A stretch of 64,000 bases of DNA from Cyanophora paradoxa. Its lineage: Eukaryota > Glaucocystophyceae > Cyanophorales > Cyanophoraceae. The notes under the pieces were generated by a model. That model saw nothing but the letters and a program-made list of their open reading frames with translations. It searched no databases and was not told where the DNA came from. The translations under genes were made by a program, and so were the position numbers. Where the stretch lies: NCBI GenBank assembly GCA_004431415.1, contig QPMI01000401.1, positions 186,001 to 250,000 of the forward strand, in the 5' to 3' direction. Shown one piece after another: positions 19,805-30,725 of this stretch (positions are counted from its first letter, which is position 1; the number at the start of each line of letters is the position of its first letter).

Positions 19805-21105
19805 TCCGGGAGCTTCGCCGGGCCGGGAGCGGGTCGCGGGCGTGATGTGTGATGGAATAATTATAATTATAAGTTAGTGTATTTCGATAATTATAACACT
19901 GTGACACGCATTCAATAAGGTCCCGAGGTCAATGACTAGTCCTACCTACGCCTACGCTACACCCGGTCTCTACTACAGAGGGCTGCATGGAAAGTGGAAA
20001 GGTTGTACAGGTACAGGCGCCGCGGCTCAGAAGAGGGCGCCGAAGGGCGAGGCGACGGCCCCGCAGACGAGGGCCCAGAAGTCGTCGGCGCCCGACGCCG
20101 CCCCCAGCTCCGGGTGCGGCTCCACGCTCGCCACCGGCCGCGGGCCCGGCAACACGCTCCCCGCGCCGCTGCCGCTGCCGCTGCCGCTGCCGCTGCACGC
20201 GCCCGCCGCCCGCGCCGCCGCGCATCCGCCGCCCGCCCGCGCCGCAGCGCACCCGCCGCTGCCGCCGCAGCCCCGCCGCGCCGCCGCGGACGGCGATGGC
20301 GGCGGCGACAGCCGCTCCCCGTCGAACGTCACCACGCGGCTCGCGTCCGCCCCGCCGCACCCGCAGCCGCCGCTGCACGCCCCGCCGCAGGCCCGCACAA
20401 CGAGCCCGCCGCTCGGGACGAAGGTCCGTGCAGGGGCGGCCCAGAGCTGCTGGCGGGAGCCGAGGAAGCGGCAGCTCGGCGAGGACGGTCCCGCCGCCGC
20501 GGGGAGCGGGAGGGTGCGAGATGACCGACGAGACGCCTGGGCGCAACACGTCAGCCGCCGATCGTGCGCGTAGCGAGCGGGGCCCGAGCGCGAGCGAGCG
20601 GCGGCGCTCACCTCGAAGGCGATGGATGGCGCGAGGCCAGATCGGCAGGCCTGAGAGGTGCTGGCGACGGGAGCGCAGAACGAGGCCTCCATCAGCGCGG
20701 TCGTGTCTTGAAGCTGGAGCGAGAGAGTGCTTTGCGCTGCTGCGGAATGTGCTGCGAGCGGCCGCAGCGCCCGGTTTTGTCGCCCGGCGGACGCATGGAC
20801 GCCACACGCTCCACGCGCTCCACGCGCCAAGATCAGCGCTAGCCGGCCTCGCGCAGGCGCGTGGCGGTCTTGGGGGGGGGGGGGGGGGGGGGGGGGAGGG
20901 GGAGGAGTCAGGGGGGGGGGAAGGCGTCGGCCTAATTCGGCGCCCGGCCGCGCGCCTTCGAAATTGCGCATCGATATCGATATCGCTTGCGGCGCTCGAA
21001 TTCGAACAGCTTCGAACTCCGTGTGCATGCGCAATTGCCGCAGTGCAAGCGATCATCGGATTCTCGGCCACCGCACGCGCTGCTCGCATCGCCCAGCTCA
21101 TCAGC
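19805..21105. repeat. Inverted repeat, right arm
   Basis: Reverse complement of 5808-7060. It differs from the left arm by a longer G run (20875-20896), by short insertions around 20930-21050 and by scattered substitutions. It is therefore older or faster-changing than the 5-kb direct duplication, whose copies differ almost only in homopolymers. Confidence 0.8.
20027..20692 (-). CDS. Cys/Gly-rich protein, right-arm copy (intact frame)
   Basis: Paralogue of the gene at 6169. Exon 1 (20612-20692) encodes MEASFCAPVASTSQACRSG and seven more residues. The 75-nt intron is 20537-20611 (gtgagc to cccag), and exon 2 is 20027-20536. The spliced protein is about 197 residues: an Arg/Ser/Ala-rich leader, RTFVPSGGLVVRACGGACSG, SRVVTFDGERLSPPPSP, Cys/Gly/Ala tracts, a GSGSGSG linker and DDFWALVCGAVASPFGALF at the end. 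The intron length is a multiple of three and it has no stop, so retention would give a longer isoform. The hydrophobic last 15 residues could be a membrane anchor. No family is recognised. Confidence 0.5.
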   Translation of the reverse strand: MEASFCAPVASTSQACRSGLAPSIAFEVSAAARSRSGPARYAHDRRLTCCAQASRRSSRTLPLPAAAGPSSPSCRFLGSRQQLWAAPARTFVPSGGLVVRACGGACSGGCGCGGADASRVVTFDGERLSPPPSPSAAARRGCGGSGGCAAARAGGGCAAARAAGACSGSGSGSGSGAGSVLPGPRPVASVEPHPELGAASGADDFWALVCGAVASPFGALF

Positions 21106-21186
21106 GCTAGCTAGCGCTAGCGCCCGGGGCCATGAACGCGGATCCAGAGCCCCGCGCGCGTTTGCACATGCAGCTGCAAATTCACG
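20693..21186. other. Upstream region of the right-arm gene plus spacer
   Basis: Contains the 5' flank of the Cys-rich gene, a G run at 20875-20896, and the outer end of the right arm near 21105. Beyond it is the 3' end of the ARM/HEAT-like gene. No coding signal of its own was recognised. Confidence 0.4.
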
Positions 21187-24100
21187 TCAAGCGACCGGTG
21201 GCTGTACACGAGACAAGAGGGGAAGCGGCGGAATGTTCACGGGCCCGGAAGGGGGGAAGGACGGAAGCCGGAGCGGCACCGGGGGCGGGGGCATCGGAGG
21301 GAGGGGCGGGGGGGCGAAGGCGAGTGCAGGAGCGAATGGAAATGCCGCTTGTCCGCCCGGCATGGATCCGGACGAGCGAGGGGAAGGGAGCATGGAAATG
21401 GGGTAGACGGGAAGCTCGGCCGGCTTGAGCTGGGGGAAGGATGCAGGCGTCTGGGGCACGTAGATGATGGGCGGGGCGCCTGCTTCGAAGAGAGTAATTG
21501 TAAGAAACAAGATGCAGAGGGGTGCAATTGCAGGGGCTCGAGGGGGGGTTCGATTCGGACCGGTGGGGCGCAGCAGGCCGAGGAGGGAGGCGGGGTGGGG
21601 CGCGGCGCCGCCGGACGGGGCGCCGCCGGACGGGGCGCCGCCGGCCGCGGGCGTCGATCCGGGTCCGGAGCTCGGGGCGACGATGGCCGAAGACCTCCTG
21701 TGCCCTGACGTCCCAATTGCAACGTCGAGCGCGGGGGGCTGGCCCCAGGCCGACACCGACGAGGCCCGCCGCTCGCGGTCGCTCCCCTGGTCCGGGGTCC
21801 TCTGCGCCGGGGCCGTGCCCCCCGGCACGCCCCCGAACCTCAGGCTAGAGGGCCGACGCCCCGAGTCGCCGCCGGGGCCGCGGGAGGAGGCGGGCAGGCC
21901 CCACAGGGACCCCCGCCGGCTCTCCGCCGGCCCCTCCCCCTCCGACACTTCTCTGGACGGCGCCAGCTGCAGCGCCGGGGCGGGGGCAGGGGCGGGGGCC
22001 GGGGAAGCCAGGAGGCCGGCCCCGGCGACCCACGTCTTGCTCTTGCGCACCCCCACGACCCTCCTGAGCCGGCCGGAGGCGGCCGCCTGCGCGCATGCGC
22101 AGTTCCGTCAGCGAACGCGGGCTCGGAAGGAAGCCTGAGCTCGAGGCGAGGCGAGGCCCCAGCGGGTCGTGATCGCACCGGCCCCTGCCCCTGCCCGCCT
22201 CCAACAGAGCCCGCCTGCGCAGCCGGGGCCGCCGCCGGCGCCTCGGCCTCGGATTCGGACTCCTTGGCCGTAGGGGACACCACGATGCTCGCGACCGTGG
22301 CCCCGTGCCGCCGCGAGGCCTGCACGAGGGGCCCGGGCCGCGGTGGTCAGACGCGGTCCGGTCCGGCGAGATCGATGCCGGCCCAGCGAGCGCGCGCGCC
22401 TGACGGAGGGACGGCGGCCTCGCGCTCTGGGGCCCGTTGGGCGCGGCGGCGGCGGCTGTGCTACCCAGCTGCAGCTTGATCGCCGACGCCGCCGCTCTCT
22501 CCTGCGCGCCCGCAAGGTGAGCCCCCGCGCGCGCCCGGGCAAAGATCTAGACCACGGATAGGAAGCTTGAAGTCGCGCACCGGGCCGGGCGCCGGGCGGA
22601 GGTCGGCGAAGGGGAACGGGGCGCCGGCCTTGAGGCAGTGCACGGCGGCCCGCGCCCGCGCGCGCAGCGCCGGCAGCTCCGACATGCACGCCGCCTGCGC
22701 TCAGATGAGCTCAGCAAATTAAAGCTAGCTCGGGGCGGGGCGGGGCGGGGCGGGCCTTGAGGAGGCCGGCGGCGACGGGCTCGTGGGCGAGGAGGGCGAC
22801 CCCCGCGCCGCACGCCGTCAGCGTCGCCAGCACGTACACCGCGTCCGCCGCCTGCGCGGGAGCTCAAGGGGCGGAGCGGCGCGGCGGGCGCGCGCTCAGG
22901 GAGGGGACTCCAAGGGCGGGGCCGGGCCCTCGCGGAGACCTAGAGCTATAGCTAGATCTGGAGGTGACGGGGTCTGTAGGATGGGGGAGGGCCGGGGGCG
23001 CGGACCAGGGTCCAGGGGGAGAGGGCGAGGGCGGGGTCGCGCCGGCACGCGGCCGGGGAGGCCATCCCCACGGGGCCCGCCGCCATCTGCTGAGGCCCCG
23101 GGGCGGCGCCCGTCAACGATCGAGCGCCGCGCGTCCGACGGAAACGGGAGAGATATGCATATGTAGGCTCCGGCAGTCTATGGGCGGCCTCTAAGCGAAT
23201 GCGATCGAGCGCGGCGACGAGTTCGAGCGCGGCGACGAGGGCGGGGGCGGGGGCGGCGGGGCGGGGCGGGCGCATGCGCACGGCGGCGAGGGCGCCGAGG
23301 CGGGCCTCGGAGGCGAAGAGGCGCGCCACCGCGCTCTCCCCGTTCACCCGCCCCACGCCCCTGCCCCCCCATGCACGCCCCCCGTCAGCAGCCGCTGGGC
23401 CTGCGGCCGCGCTCCGCTGCATTCAGGGCGCACCGGCGGAGGGATCCGGCCTCGAGCATGCCGAGGAGGGCGAGCTCCGCCTGCGCGCGCCCCGGGCCGA
23501 CCCCCGCCCTCCCGTCAGCGACCCCCCGGATCAAGATCTAGACCTAGATCTGCGGGGGTCGGACCTCGAGCTCCTGCTCCTTCGCCTCCTCCACCCACTG
23601 CCGCCCGCCCCGCAGAGTCAGGGCCCGCTAGAGATTGCAAGCTCGTCGAAGGGGATCTGCGGGGGCCGGGCGCGCACATCGGCCTTCTCCCAGGGGCCCG
23701 TATCCTCCGCCACCAGCCGCACGCACCGCAGCGCTGCGAAGCCGACGCTTAGAGGGAAGACGAAGGAAGGTTTAGAGGAAGGGGGCGGGGCTACCGGGTG
23801 CGGCGAGGTCGCCCCCCGCGCACGCGTGCCTGGCCACGTTCACCTGCGCCCCGCCCGCTTAGACTGGGGGAGCGGCGCCGGCGGGACGGGGCGGGGCGGG
23901 CGGGCCATCTCGCGGGCGAGGCGCTGGCGGGTGCGCTCGGTCTGCATGAGGCCGACGAGGGCGCGAAGGCCCGTCCCCGCCAGCTCCCCCTCCGGGTGCC
24001 TGCCCCGCGAAGCCCCCGGCCGTCAGAGAGTGGGCGGCCGCGGGCGGCTGGGGCCGGGATGCGCATGCGCGGGGCGCACCGGGAGAGGAGGACGGCGGCG

Positions 24101-25500
24101 CGGAGGGCGCCGGCCCTCTCCAGCTCCTCGTGCAGCGGCTCTGCCGGCCCCGGACCCCGACCCGCCCGGGTCAGGTAGGGGGGGGGGGGGGGCGCTTGAG
24201 AGGACGGGGAGGGAGGGTGGCTCGAGGCCATGCGCAGAGCTATAAGCTAGAAACGCCGGTCTTTGGGCGGGAGGCGGGGCGGGGGCGGGGGCGGGCCGCA
24301 TGCGCACGGTGGAGGGCGAGGTGGAGGAGGAGGCGGGCCGGGGCGAGGCGGTACCGGTTCTGCCGCATCGGGTTCCCCAGGTCCTCCAGCACCTAAGCCG
24401 AAACCAAATCAAAGCCGGAATCAATTAGGGAGGGCCCTCTCAGAGGATTGACTTTAAAGGATATTGTATTGCAGGCTAGAAGATTAGAGTTGAAGAGGGT
24501 ATATAATCGCCGCAGCGCCGGCTGGGGCCCCTCCGTAAGATCGAAGCTCAAAGGAAGGATTAAGCTCAAAGAGAGGATTCCAGCGCACGTGCTTGTGGCG
24601 GCCCTGCTGAACGAAGGCCTCCTTGACCGCCGTGCACTGCCGCCCAGCCCAGGGATCAGAGGCCAGAGGCCAGATCCGAGCCAGGCCGAGGCGCCGGCGC
24701 ACGGCGGCGAGGGTGGCGAGGAGGTCGTAGGCCGTCTCCTCGTCCTCGACGTTGGCGGAGCGGCCGCGCCCCTTGCCCCGCGCCCGCTCCCAGAGCGCGT
24801 GCAGGCGTCCCGGGGCCGGGGCGGCCTCGAGGGCGCGGAAGACGCGCTCGGCGGCGGCGGGGGAGGCGGCGGCGGCGGCGGCGAGGGCGGCGACGGCGTG
24901 CGGGGCGGCGTGGGCGGACTCGACGTGCTCGCCCGCCACGTCGACCAGCTGCCGGTGCCGCTCGAAGAGCGCCGGGCCCTCCTGCGCACGCTCGATATCG
25001 GCGGTCGATCCCGAGCGGAACAGGGAACAGGGAAGAGCACCTCGCCGAGGGTGCGGCAGGCGGCCTGGAGCAGCGCGAGCCCCTCCGCAATCGACTTCTC
25101 GTCCATCTGTGGGCGGGGCCCCGCGCGCGCGTTATACACGCGCACTCTGACATCGAAAGGCCTCTAGCTAGATATTGATCTCGCTTCGAATTCGCGATCG
25201 CGCTCGGGCGCCGCGGCGGGGCGGGGCGGACCCTGGAGCGGATGTCGACGATGCCGCCGGCGATGTAGTCGAGGACGCCGTCGCGCAGCAGGCCCCGCGC
25301 CACTCCGCCCGTCCTGTCTGCGCGCCCCAGCTGAGCGCGCGCGCGCGCGCGTGCCGCCGATCCGGCCGGCGCGGGTGCGGGCGGCCGCGGGTTTAGGTCT
25401 CGCACCGCGGTTGATGGCGTCGAGGTTGTGCTTGACCTCCGACTGCAGCGTGGTCAGGCTGCCCCGCCTCGCCTGCAGGAAGGCCAGGCTGCCGCGGCCG
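21187..25500 (-). CDS. ARM/HEAT-like helical repeat protein with proline-rich C-terminus
   Basis: A chain of exons on the minus strand encodes helical, Ala/Leu-rich segments typical of armadillo or HEAT repeats. In order: RRGSLTTLQSEVKHNLDAIN, GLLRDGVLDYIAGGIVDIRS, MDEKSIAEGLALLQAACRTL, FERHRQLVDVAGEHVESAHA, DEETAYDLLATLAAVRRRL, VLEDLGNPMRQNRYRLAPA, GTGLRALVGLMQTERTRQRL, FAALRCVRLVAEDTGPWEKA, SEARLGALAAVRM, DAVYVLATLTACGAGVALLA and MSELPALRARARAAVHCLKA. The last 250 residues are Pro/Ser/Gly-rich (PPIIYVPQTPASFPQLKPAE, PPPLPPMPPPPVPLRLP), with the stop at 21187. The 5' end is not resolved; a first exon may lie up to about 25750. An ARM region followed by a Pro-rich tract recalls formins, but no FH2 domain follows, so I make no functional claim beyond a protein-interaction scaffold. 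Confidence 0.55.
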
Positions 25501-26394
25501 GGTCATCAAATTAAATCAGAGCCGGTCAGATATATATAGAACCTTAAGATCAATAAGAGCGCAGCTGCCGCGAATGCCGCGCGCGGCGCTCGGAGGGGCG
25601 CACGAGGACATTCTCCGCTGCACTTTGACCGAGCCGCGCTTCTCCGGCGGTCCGACGCTTCCCGCATCCGAATCGTCGCCCCGGACTGGTGGCGCGCCGC
25701 TTCTGCCCTGGAGCCCGTACGCATCGCTGGGCGTCCCGCAAGCGCCGCCCATTGCTCCCTACAGCTGCCTCCCCGCCCCCCGCGGGCGCCAGTCAGCGGC
25801 AACGGCCCGCCGCTGCGAAATCGCGTGAAGCTGAAGCCGCAGCTAGCGCTAACGCGTACGCTGCAGCCGCGTACGCGTGGACACCGTGCGGCGGGTCTGT
25901 GCCGCTCTTTAAGATGTAAATAGCTGCAGCCGAGCGGCTGCTGTACGACGGCCTGCACTCCAGTGCAGTCAGACTGCTGCTTGGAAGTCGGAACGTTGAC
26001 GGGCGCGTGCACGTGCTGTTCGGAGCGTGTTCCAGTTTCAAAGCACCAGGGACGCGCGCCCGGTCGCTGAGCAGCACCTAACTGCAGATCAAGATGCGCT
26101 TTGTCGACCCACGACGGCCGAGATGGTCGGAGCTGCCCCCGCGCGGTTCGGGCCTCGAGTTCCGAGTTCCGACTTCGGCAAACTTGGCGCTGGTGGAGGG
26201 GGCGCTGCTTTTAGGGTGCTACTGCAGCTAGGGAGCAGCTTTGCGGCCTGCGCCTGACGCGTACAAGACATATACGGCCGGGCGCGCGCGAACGATGAAC
26301 GATGAGCGGATGGGGGCGAATTGGAGGAGGGGTACACGAATCTAGCTTTGCAATTCGAAATCCAGCAGCCCCGCAGCCGGCGGAGAGCATCGTC
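25501..26394. promoter_or_regulatory. Divergent intergenic region
   Basis: Lies between the unresolved 5' end of the ARM/HEAT-like gene (-) and the TRF-like gene (+). It has several open frames on both strands with biased composition and no recognisable domain. It probably contains both promoters and possibly a first exon of the minus-strand gene. Confidence 0.35.
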
Positions 26395-28918
26395 ATGACT
26401 CTGCCACGCACGGGCGCACCGTCGACGGGGCGATCCCCGGGCCCAATGAAGCGGGCGGCCTCGGCGCTGGAGCCGAACGTTCTGCGCTGGATCGACGACT
26501 TCTGCATGCGCTATGGCAAGCTCTACGCCGTCCACCACTGTGAGCACGACCCCACTCGCCCCCGCCCGACCGCGCGGCGACCGGTCCGCAGGCATCGGCG
26601 GGCGCTTCCAGGCCGTGGTCGCAGACGCCGCGCAGGCGGATTCCATGTACAGGCGGCGCCTGCTCTTTACCATGCTCTACCAGAAGATCGAAAGCGAGGC
26701 CGTGTGGGACGACGATGAGAACGGGCTGGGCACGGCCGAGGACGCCCTGCAGCACTTCGACGCGCTCACGGCGGACGAGAAGCGGCGGGGGCCAGAGTCG
26801 CCCTACAACAACGTCAGGCGCCTGCTCCTCGCGCAGGCGAGCAGCTCCCGCTCCGCTCCTTTCAGCGCCCGGCCGCCGCGCGTACTGATACCACCAGCCC
26901 CGCAGGTCTGCCTGCAGGCCGTCCGGGGAAACAACCCGGACTGGGATCGTTTCAAGGGGCTGGTGGAGCGCCTGCTTCCGGCCGCGCCGCCCTCGCCGAC
27001 GCCGAAGCGCGCGCGCGTGGACGCGGCGGCGGCGGCGGCGTACGCGCGCCTGCGCGACGGCGGCGCGAGCGTGCGGGAGAAGCTCCTGGCGGAGTGGCGC
27101 GAGCGAAGACGGCGCGGCGGGCGGCTGCAGGCCGACCACCCGCTCCTGAGGGACGAGTTCCCGTTCCCCATGTTCCAGATGGCCATCCGAGAGTACCTGG
27201 AGCGCATGTGGGGCGCCCTCCCCCCGCCCTTCCTCGAGTGGGTGAGGGCCGCCCGGCTGCGCGGCGCGAGGCGGCGCGCGGCTGACGTTCGCCCCGCGCC
27301 GCAGCTGTACGCGGAGCGCGAGGCGGGCGGGACCCGGCGGCCCCGCCGCCCCCGGAGGCGCCGGGGCGGGCCGCGGCCGGCCGCGCGCAGGGCACGCCCG
27401 GCGGCGCCTCGTCGCGCCGCGCAGCAGCGGCGCGGCGCCTCGGGCCGCGCGGCAAGCCTCGCAGGCGGCGGCGGCGGCGGCCCCGCCGGTGCGCTCGCCA
27501 AGCCCGTGCTGGACGAAGACGCGGCGGACGAGGAGACGCAGGCACAGGAGGAGGAGGAGGGGGCGAGGAGGCGGCCGGGGAGCGGGCCGGGCGGCGCCAG
27601 ACGCGCGAGGAGGAGCTGCTGCCCATCCGCGGCGACCCCGCCAAGCACGCCGAGATCCTCGAGGACGGCAGGCTGTGCGCCGCGTACCCCCCTTCGCCCC
27701 GCCCCCGCCCCCGCCCGCATGGCCCAACCAGGTGCCGCAGGGCGCGCGTGGGGCTGGCGTGCCTTCGGGAGGCGGCCGTTGCGGGGGGGTACTGCACCGC
27801 CCAGGAGTTCGCGGAGCTCGAGCGGCGGGGCCCCTCCGCGCCGCGCGTCGCCCAGGCCATAGCCGAGACGCTCCGGCGGGACGAGGAGGGCATGAACGCC
27901 GGCGGCGCCCCGCCCGCGCCCGCGCCCGCGCCGGCGCCGGCGCCGGCGAGGAGGGCGGGCCCACCGCCCGCGCCCAGAAGCGGGCGCGGCGAGGCTCGAT
28001 CCCGCGCCCTCATCGACGAGGAGGACGCCACGGGGGACGGGGGAGCGGGGCCCTCTGCCCCGGCCCGCGGAGGTGCCGCCGGTCTGCCCGCCCTCCCAAC
28101 GCCCGCAGCCGCTGCCGCCGCCGCCGCCGACGCGCCGGCGCCCCCGCCCGCGCCTGCCTGCAGGGCCTTCCGCCGCCCCCCGGGACAGCGCCCAGGCAAG
28201 ACCGCTTCGCGCCCTCTCCCGCCGGCAGCTCACCCGGCCCTCGCCGCCCGCCGCAGAAGCCGAGGCCGAAGCGGGGGTCGGCGGCGCCTCCCCAGGACGA
28301 CGAGGAAGAAGAGGACGAGATCGAGGACTCTGAGGACGAGGTGTGTACAGAAACATCCGACGGACGCCCCGCCCTGCCTGGCCCGACCCTCCCGCCCCCC
28401 GCCAGGGCCGCGCCTTCGTGGAGGGAAACCGGCGGATTCAGCGGGCGGAAGAGGGGCGCCGCCAGGCCGACGCGACGCTCCGCCGGGCCCAGGCGCGCAT
28501 TCCTTCGATCCTGTTATCTTGCGTTCTCTTTCTGTTTCTTCTGACGCCCGCGGCGCAGGCGGCGATCGCGGAGGGCAAGAAGCGGGCGGCGGGCTCGCCC
28601 AAGGCCCCCGCCCGGAAGGCCCGCACCCCCTGGGAGGACGTGCGCATAGCCCCCGTCCTCCTCGAGCGCCGCGCCCTTCCAACGAGTAACTTGTACCCCA
28701 GGAGGAGGTGGATGCCCTCAAGGAGGGCGTGAAGATGTTCGGGAAGGGGAACTGGGCCGAGATTCTGAAATGGGGCGGTAACGAATCCCTCGGCAAGGCG
28801 CGTGCCCAAGCCCCCGCCCGCGCGCCGGCCCCGAACCGCCGCGCAGTTCCAGCGTCACCGGTCGGGCGTGGATCTGAAGGACAAGTGGAAGTGGCTGGAG
28901 AAGAAGGGTAAAGTGTAG
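26395..28918 (+). CDS. TRF-like telobox Myb protein 1
   Basis: The C-terminus is a single Myb/SANT domain of the telomere-repeat-binding type: RTPWED, EEVDALKEGVKMFGKGNWAE, ILKWGGN, then FQRHRSGVDLKDKWKWLEKK before the stop at 28916-28918. VDLKDKWK is the telobox recognition helix, so binding to double-stranded telomeric repeats is the likely role, in the nucleus. Upstream exons encode PNVLRWIDDFCMRYGKLYAV, RFQAVVADAAQADSMYRRRL, ALQHFDALTADEKRRGPESP, DWDRFKGLVERLLPA, FPMFQMAIREYLERMWGALP, basic Arg/Pro-rich tracts, ELLPIRGDPAKHAEILED and an acidic stretch EEEEDEIEDSEDE. The helical N-terminal half could be a TRFH-like dimerisation region, but that is inference. The intron splitting the Myb domain before FQRHR is GC-AG (gcgcgt). 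The start is at MTLPRTGAP; the frame is open further upstream to MSGWGRI at 26302. Confidence 0.72.
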
Positions 28919-29126
28919 GCCGAAAGTCCTCGAGCCTCCCGCTAGGCGGCGCTAGCTCTTCATTGCAGTTTGATCAGTGTTCAGCGTCCCGATAGGTCGT
29001 ACGGTACTGCATACTGCAGATTGCAGATCGCGCACAACCGCCAACTAATCAAACTCTGCTCTCTCGAAGCGCATATCTATACAGTATCAAGCGAAACGCT
29101 ATGGCTACAGCTCTGGCCTCCCCAGG

Positions 29127-30522
29127 CTAGGCGAGGCCGCGCTTCTGGAGATTCCTGTACCGGTCCTTGATGTCCATGGGCTTCCGGCACGCCCGGAACT
29201 GCGGGGAGGGGGGTCAGTCACGGTCGGGAGCGTGCATGCAGGGTTGCGCTGGGAGGGGGGGGGGGGGGGGGGGGTACCTGGAGGGTCTTGTCCTGGCGCA
29301 TCTGGGCCCAGCGGCCGACGCCGTACCTCCGGATGCCCTCCAACAGGCTCTCGTCCTCAGCCTGCGGGCGGGCCGGGGGCGTGGGAAGGGGTACGGAAAT
29401 GCTAGCGCGAGCGCGGGAGGAATGCCGAGGAACGATGAAGTAGGGTGCGACAAGGGGGAAGGAGGGGGGCACGGCGGGGAGGCGGATTCGGAGGTCTAAA
29501 CAGCGAAGGGGGGTACGGGCGGACCGGCTGCCAGCGGTGCCGCTTGCGGGAGGCCTCGCCCGGGTCTTCCCCGTCCGTCTCCGCCCCCCGCTTGGCGCTC
29601 TCCGGCTCCTGCGCGGCCCCTCAGCGGCGACGTCGGACCCGGGGAGGAGGCGGGGGCGGGGCACCTCGCGCCCGGCCCCCGTGCGCAGGATGGTGCGGGC
29701 CCGCCGCAGGTGGGGCCACCGGTCGGCGCCCAGGCCCGCGCTGTCTCGCGCCCCACGCTCGTCCACTTCTTCGTGCTCCCCATCCGGCGCGTTTGCTGCC
29801 GAGCGCGGTGCTACGGTGAGATTCGAAAAGGGGCGGCAGAAACGCGACGGATCGGAGGCGAACCGTGCTCCTCCTCATCCTCGCCGACCCGGATCGCCTT
29901 CGTCGCCCGCTTCTCGGGGGTCTTCCTCGCGAGCCGCGCCGAGCGGGGCCGCAGAGAGCTCGAGGGGCCCGCCTCTGCGTGCGCGTGCGCGTGTTCCGGC
30001 ACGGCGACGTGTGCCGGCGCAGCGACGGGCACAGCGGTCGGCGCTGAGCTCGAGGGCGCAGCGGCCGCCGGCTTGGCGCGGCTGGCGGCCCGAGTGGAGA
30101 CCCGAGAGGGAGAAGAGAGCGCCTCCGGGGCGGGCTCGGGCGCCCCTGCCCGGCCGCGGCGAGCGGGGCGGCCACTGACAGCTGGCGCGGCCGGAGCGGA
30201 CGGAGGCGGCTCGTTGGGTGCCTGCTGCTCCCTCCGGAGCTGCGATAGCACGGTAAGACACTGGAAAGAGGTTCGGTCGCCTCGCGCACCTCTTCCGCCA
30301 GCGACTGGGCCAGCTCGAGGAGCTCTGGGTTGAACGGTCAGATGTGGGCGCACCGCCCGGCGCCAGCGTCAAGGCGAGTCCACCTGACTTGGAGCGCTGC
30401 AGCTGCGGGTGCTTGCGCAGGAAGTCGCTGACAACGTCGTGGAGGGGCGTGCCTGGAGCGGCTCGTCGCGGCGGCGAAGGTGCCGGCGACCGGGTTCGGC
30501 CGCGGCGAGACGTTGGGGCCAT
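29127..30522 (-). CDS. TRF-like telobox Myb protein 2
   Basis: A second Myb/telobox protein, tail to tail with the previous gene; the stop codons are 208 bp apart. The C-terminal exons read ASRKRHRWQP, then AEDESLLEGIRRYGVGRWAQ, MRQDKTLQ, then FRACRKPMDIKDRYRNLQKR, GLA and stop. The helix MDIKDRYRNLQ is the TRF-type version of VDLKDKWRNL. An intron interrupts the domain at the same place as in gene 1, just before FRACR; here it starts gtaccccc and includes a poly-C tract (plus-strand G run 29257-29274). The N-terminal part is Ala/Pro/Ser-rich and disordered, beginning MAPTSRRGRTRSPAPSPPRR with HDVVSDFLRKHPQLQRSK. It also has ARKTPEKRATKAIRVGED, a possible nuclear localisation signal. Telomeric-DNA binding is inferred from the Myb helix. 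Confidence 0.65.
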
Positions 30523-30725
30523 AGCGACAAAGCGGCTGCAGCCGGAGGTGCGGCCGGAGATGCAGCAGGAGCAGAACGAAGCCTCAGGTCCGTTTTCGCT
30601 TCCTGTACCCCCTTGCTTTGAATTCGCGGCGAGAACGAGACAGTCCGGGGGCGTCGCGGGACTCGCGGCGAGCCCTGTATAAGCCAGCTGAGCTACGGAG
30701 CGCGGAACTTGTGCGGGAGGCTAGC

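Noticed and set aside
21187-25500. Formin identity for the ARM-like gene with proline-rich tail
   Set aside because: The order of ARM region then Pro tract fits, but no FH2 domain is found downstream before the inverted repeat, so the label would be unsupported.
26393-28356. Very long minus-strand ORFs (over 500 codons) opposite TRF-like gene 1
   Set aside because: They are antisense shadows of a GC-rich coding strand: low-complexity Arg/Gly/Ala with no domain. The plus strand has a clear Myb end and exon structure.
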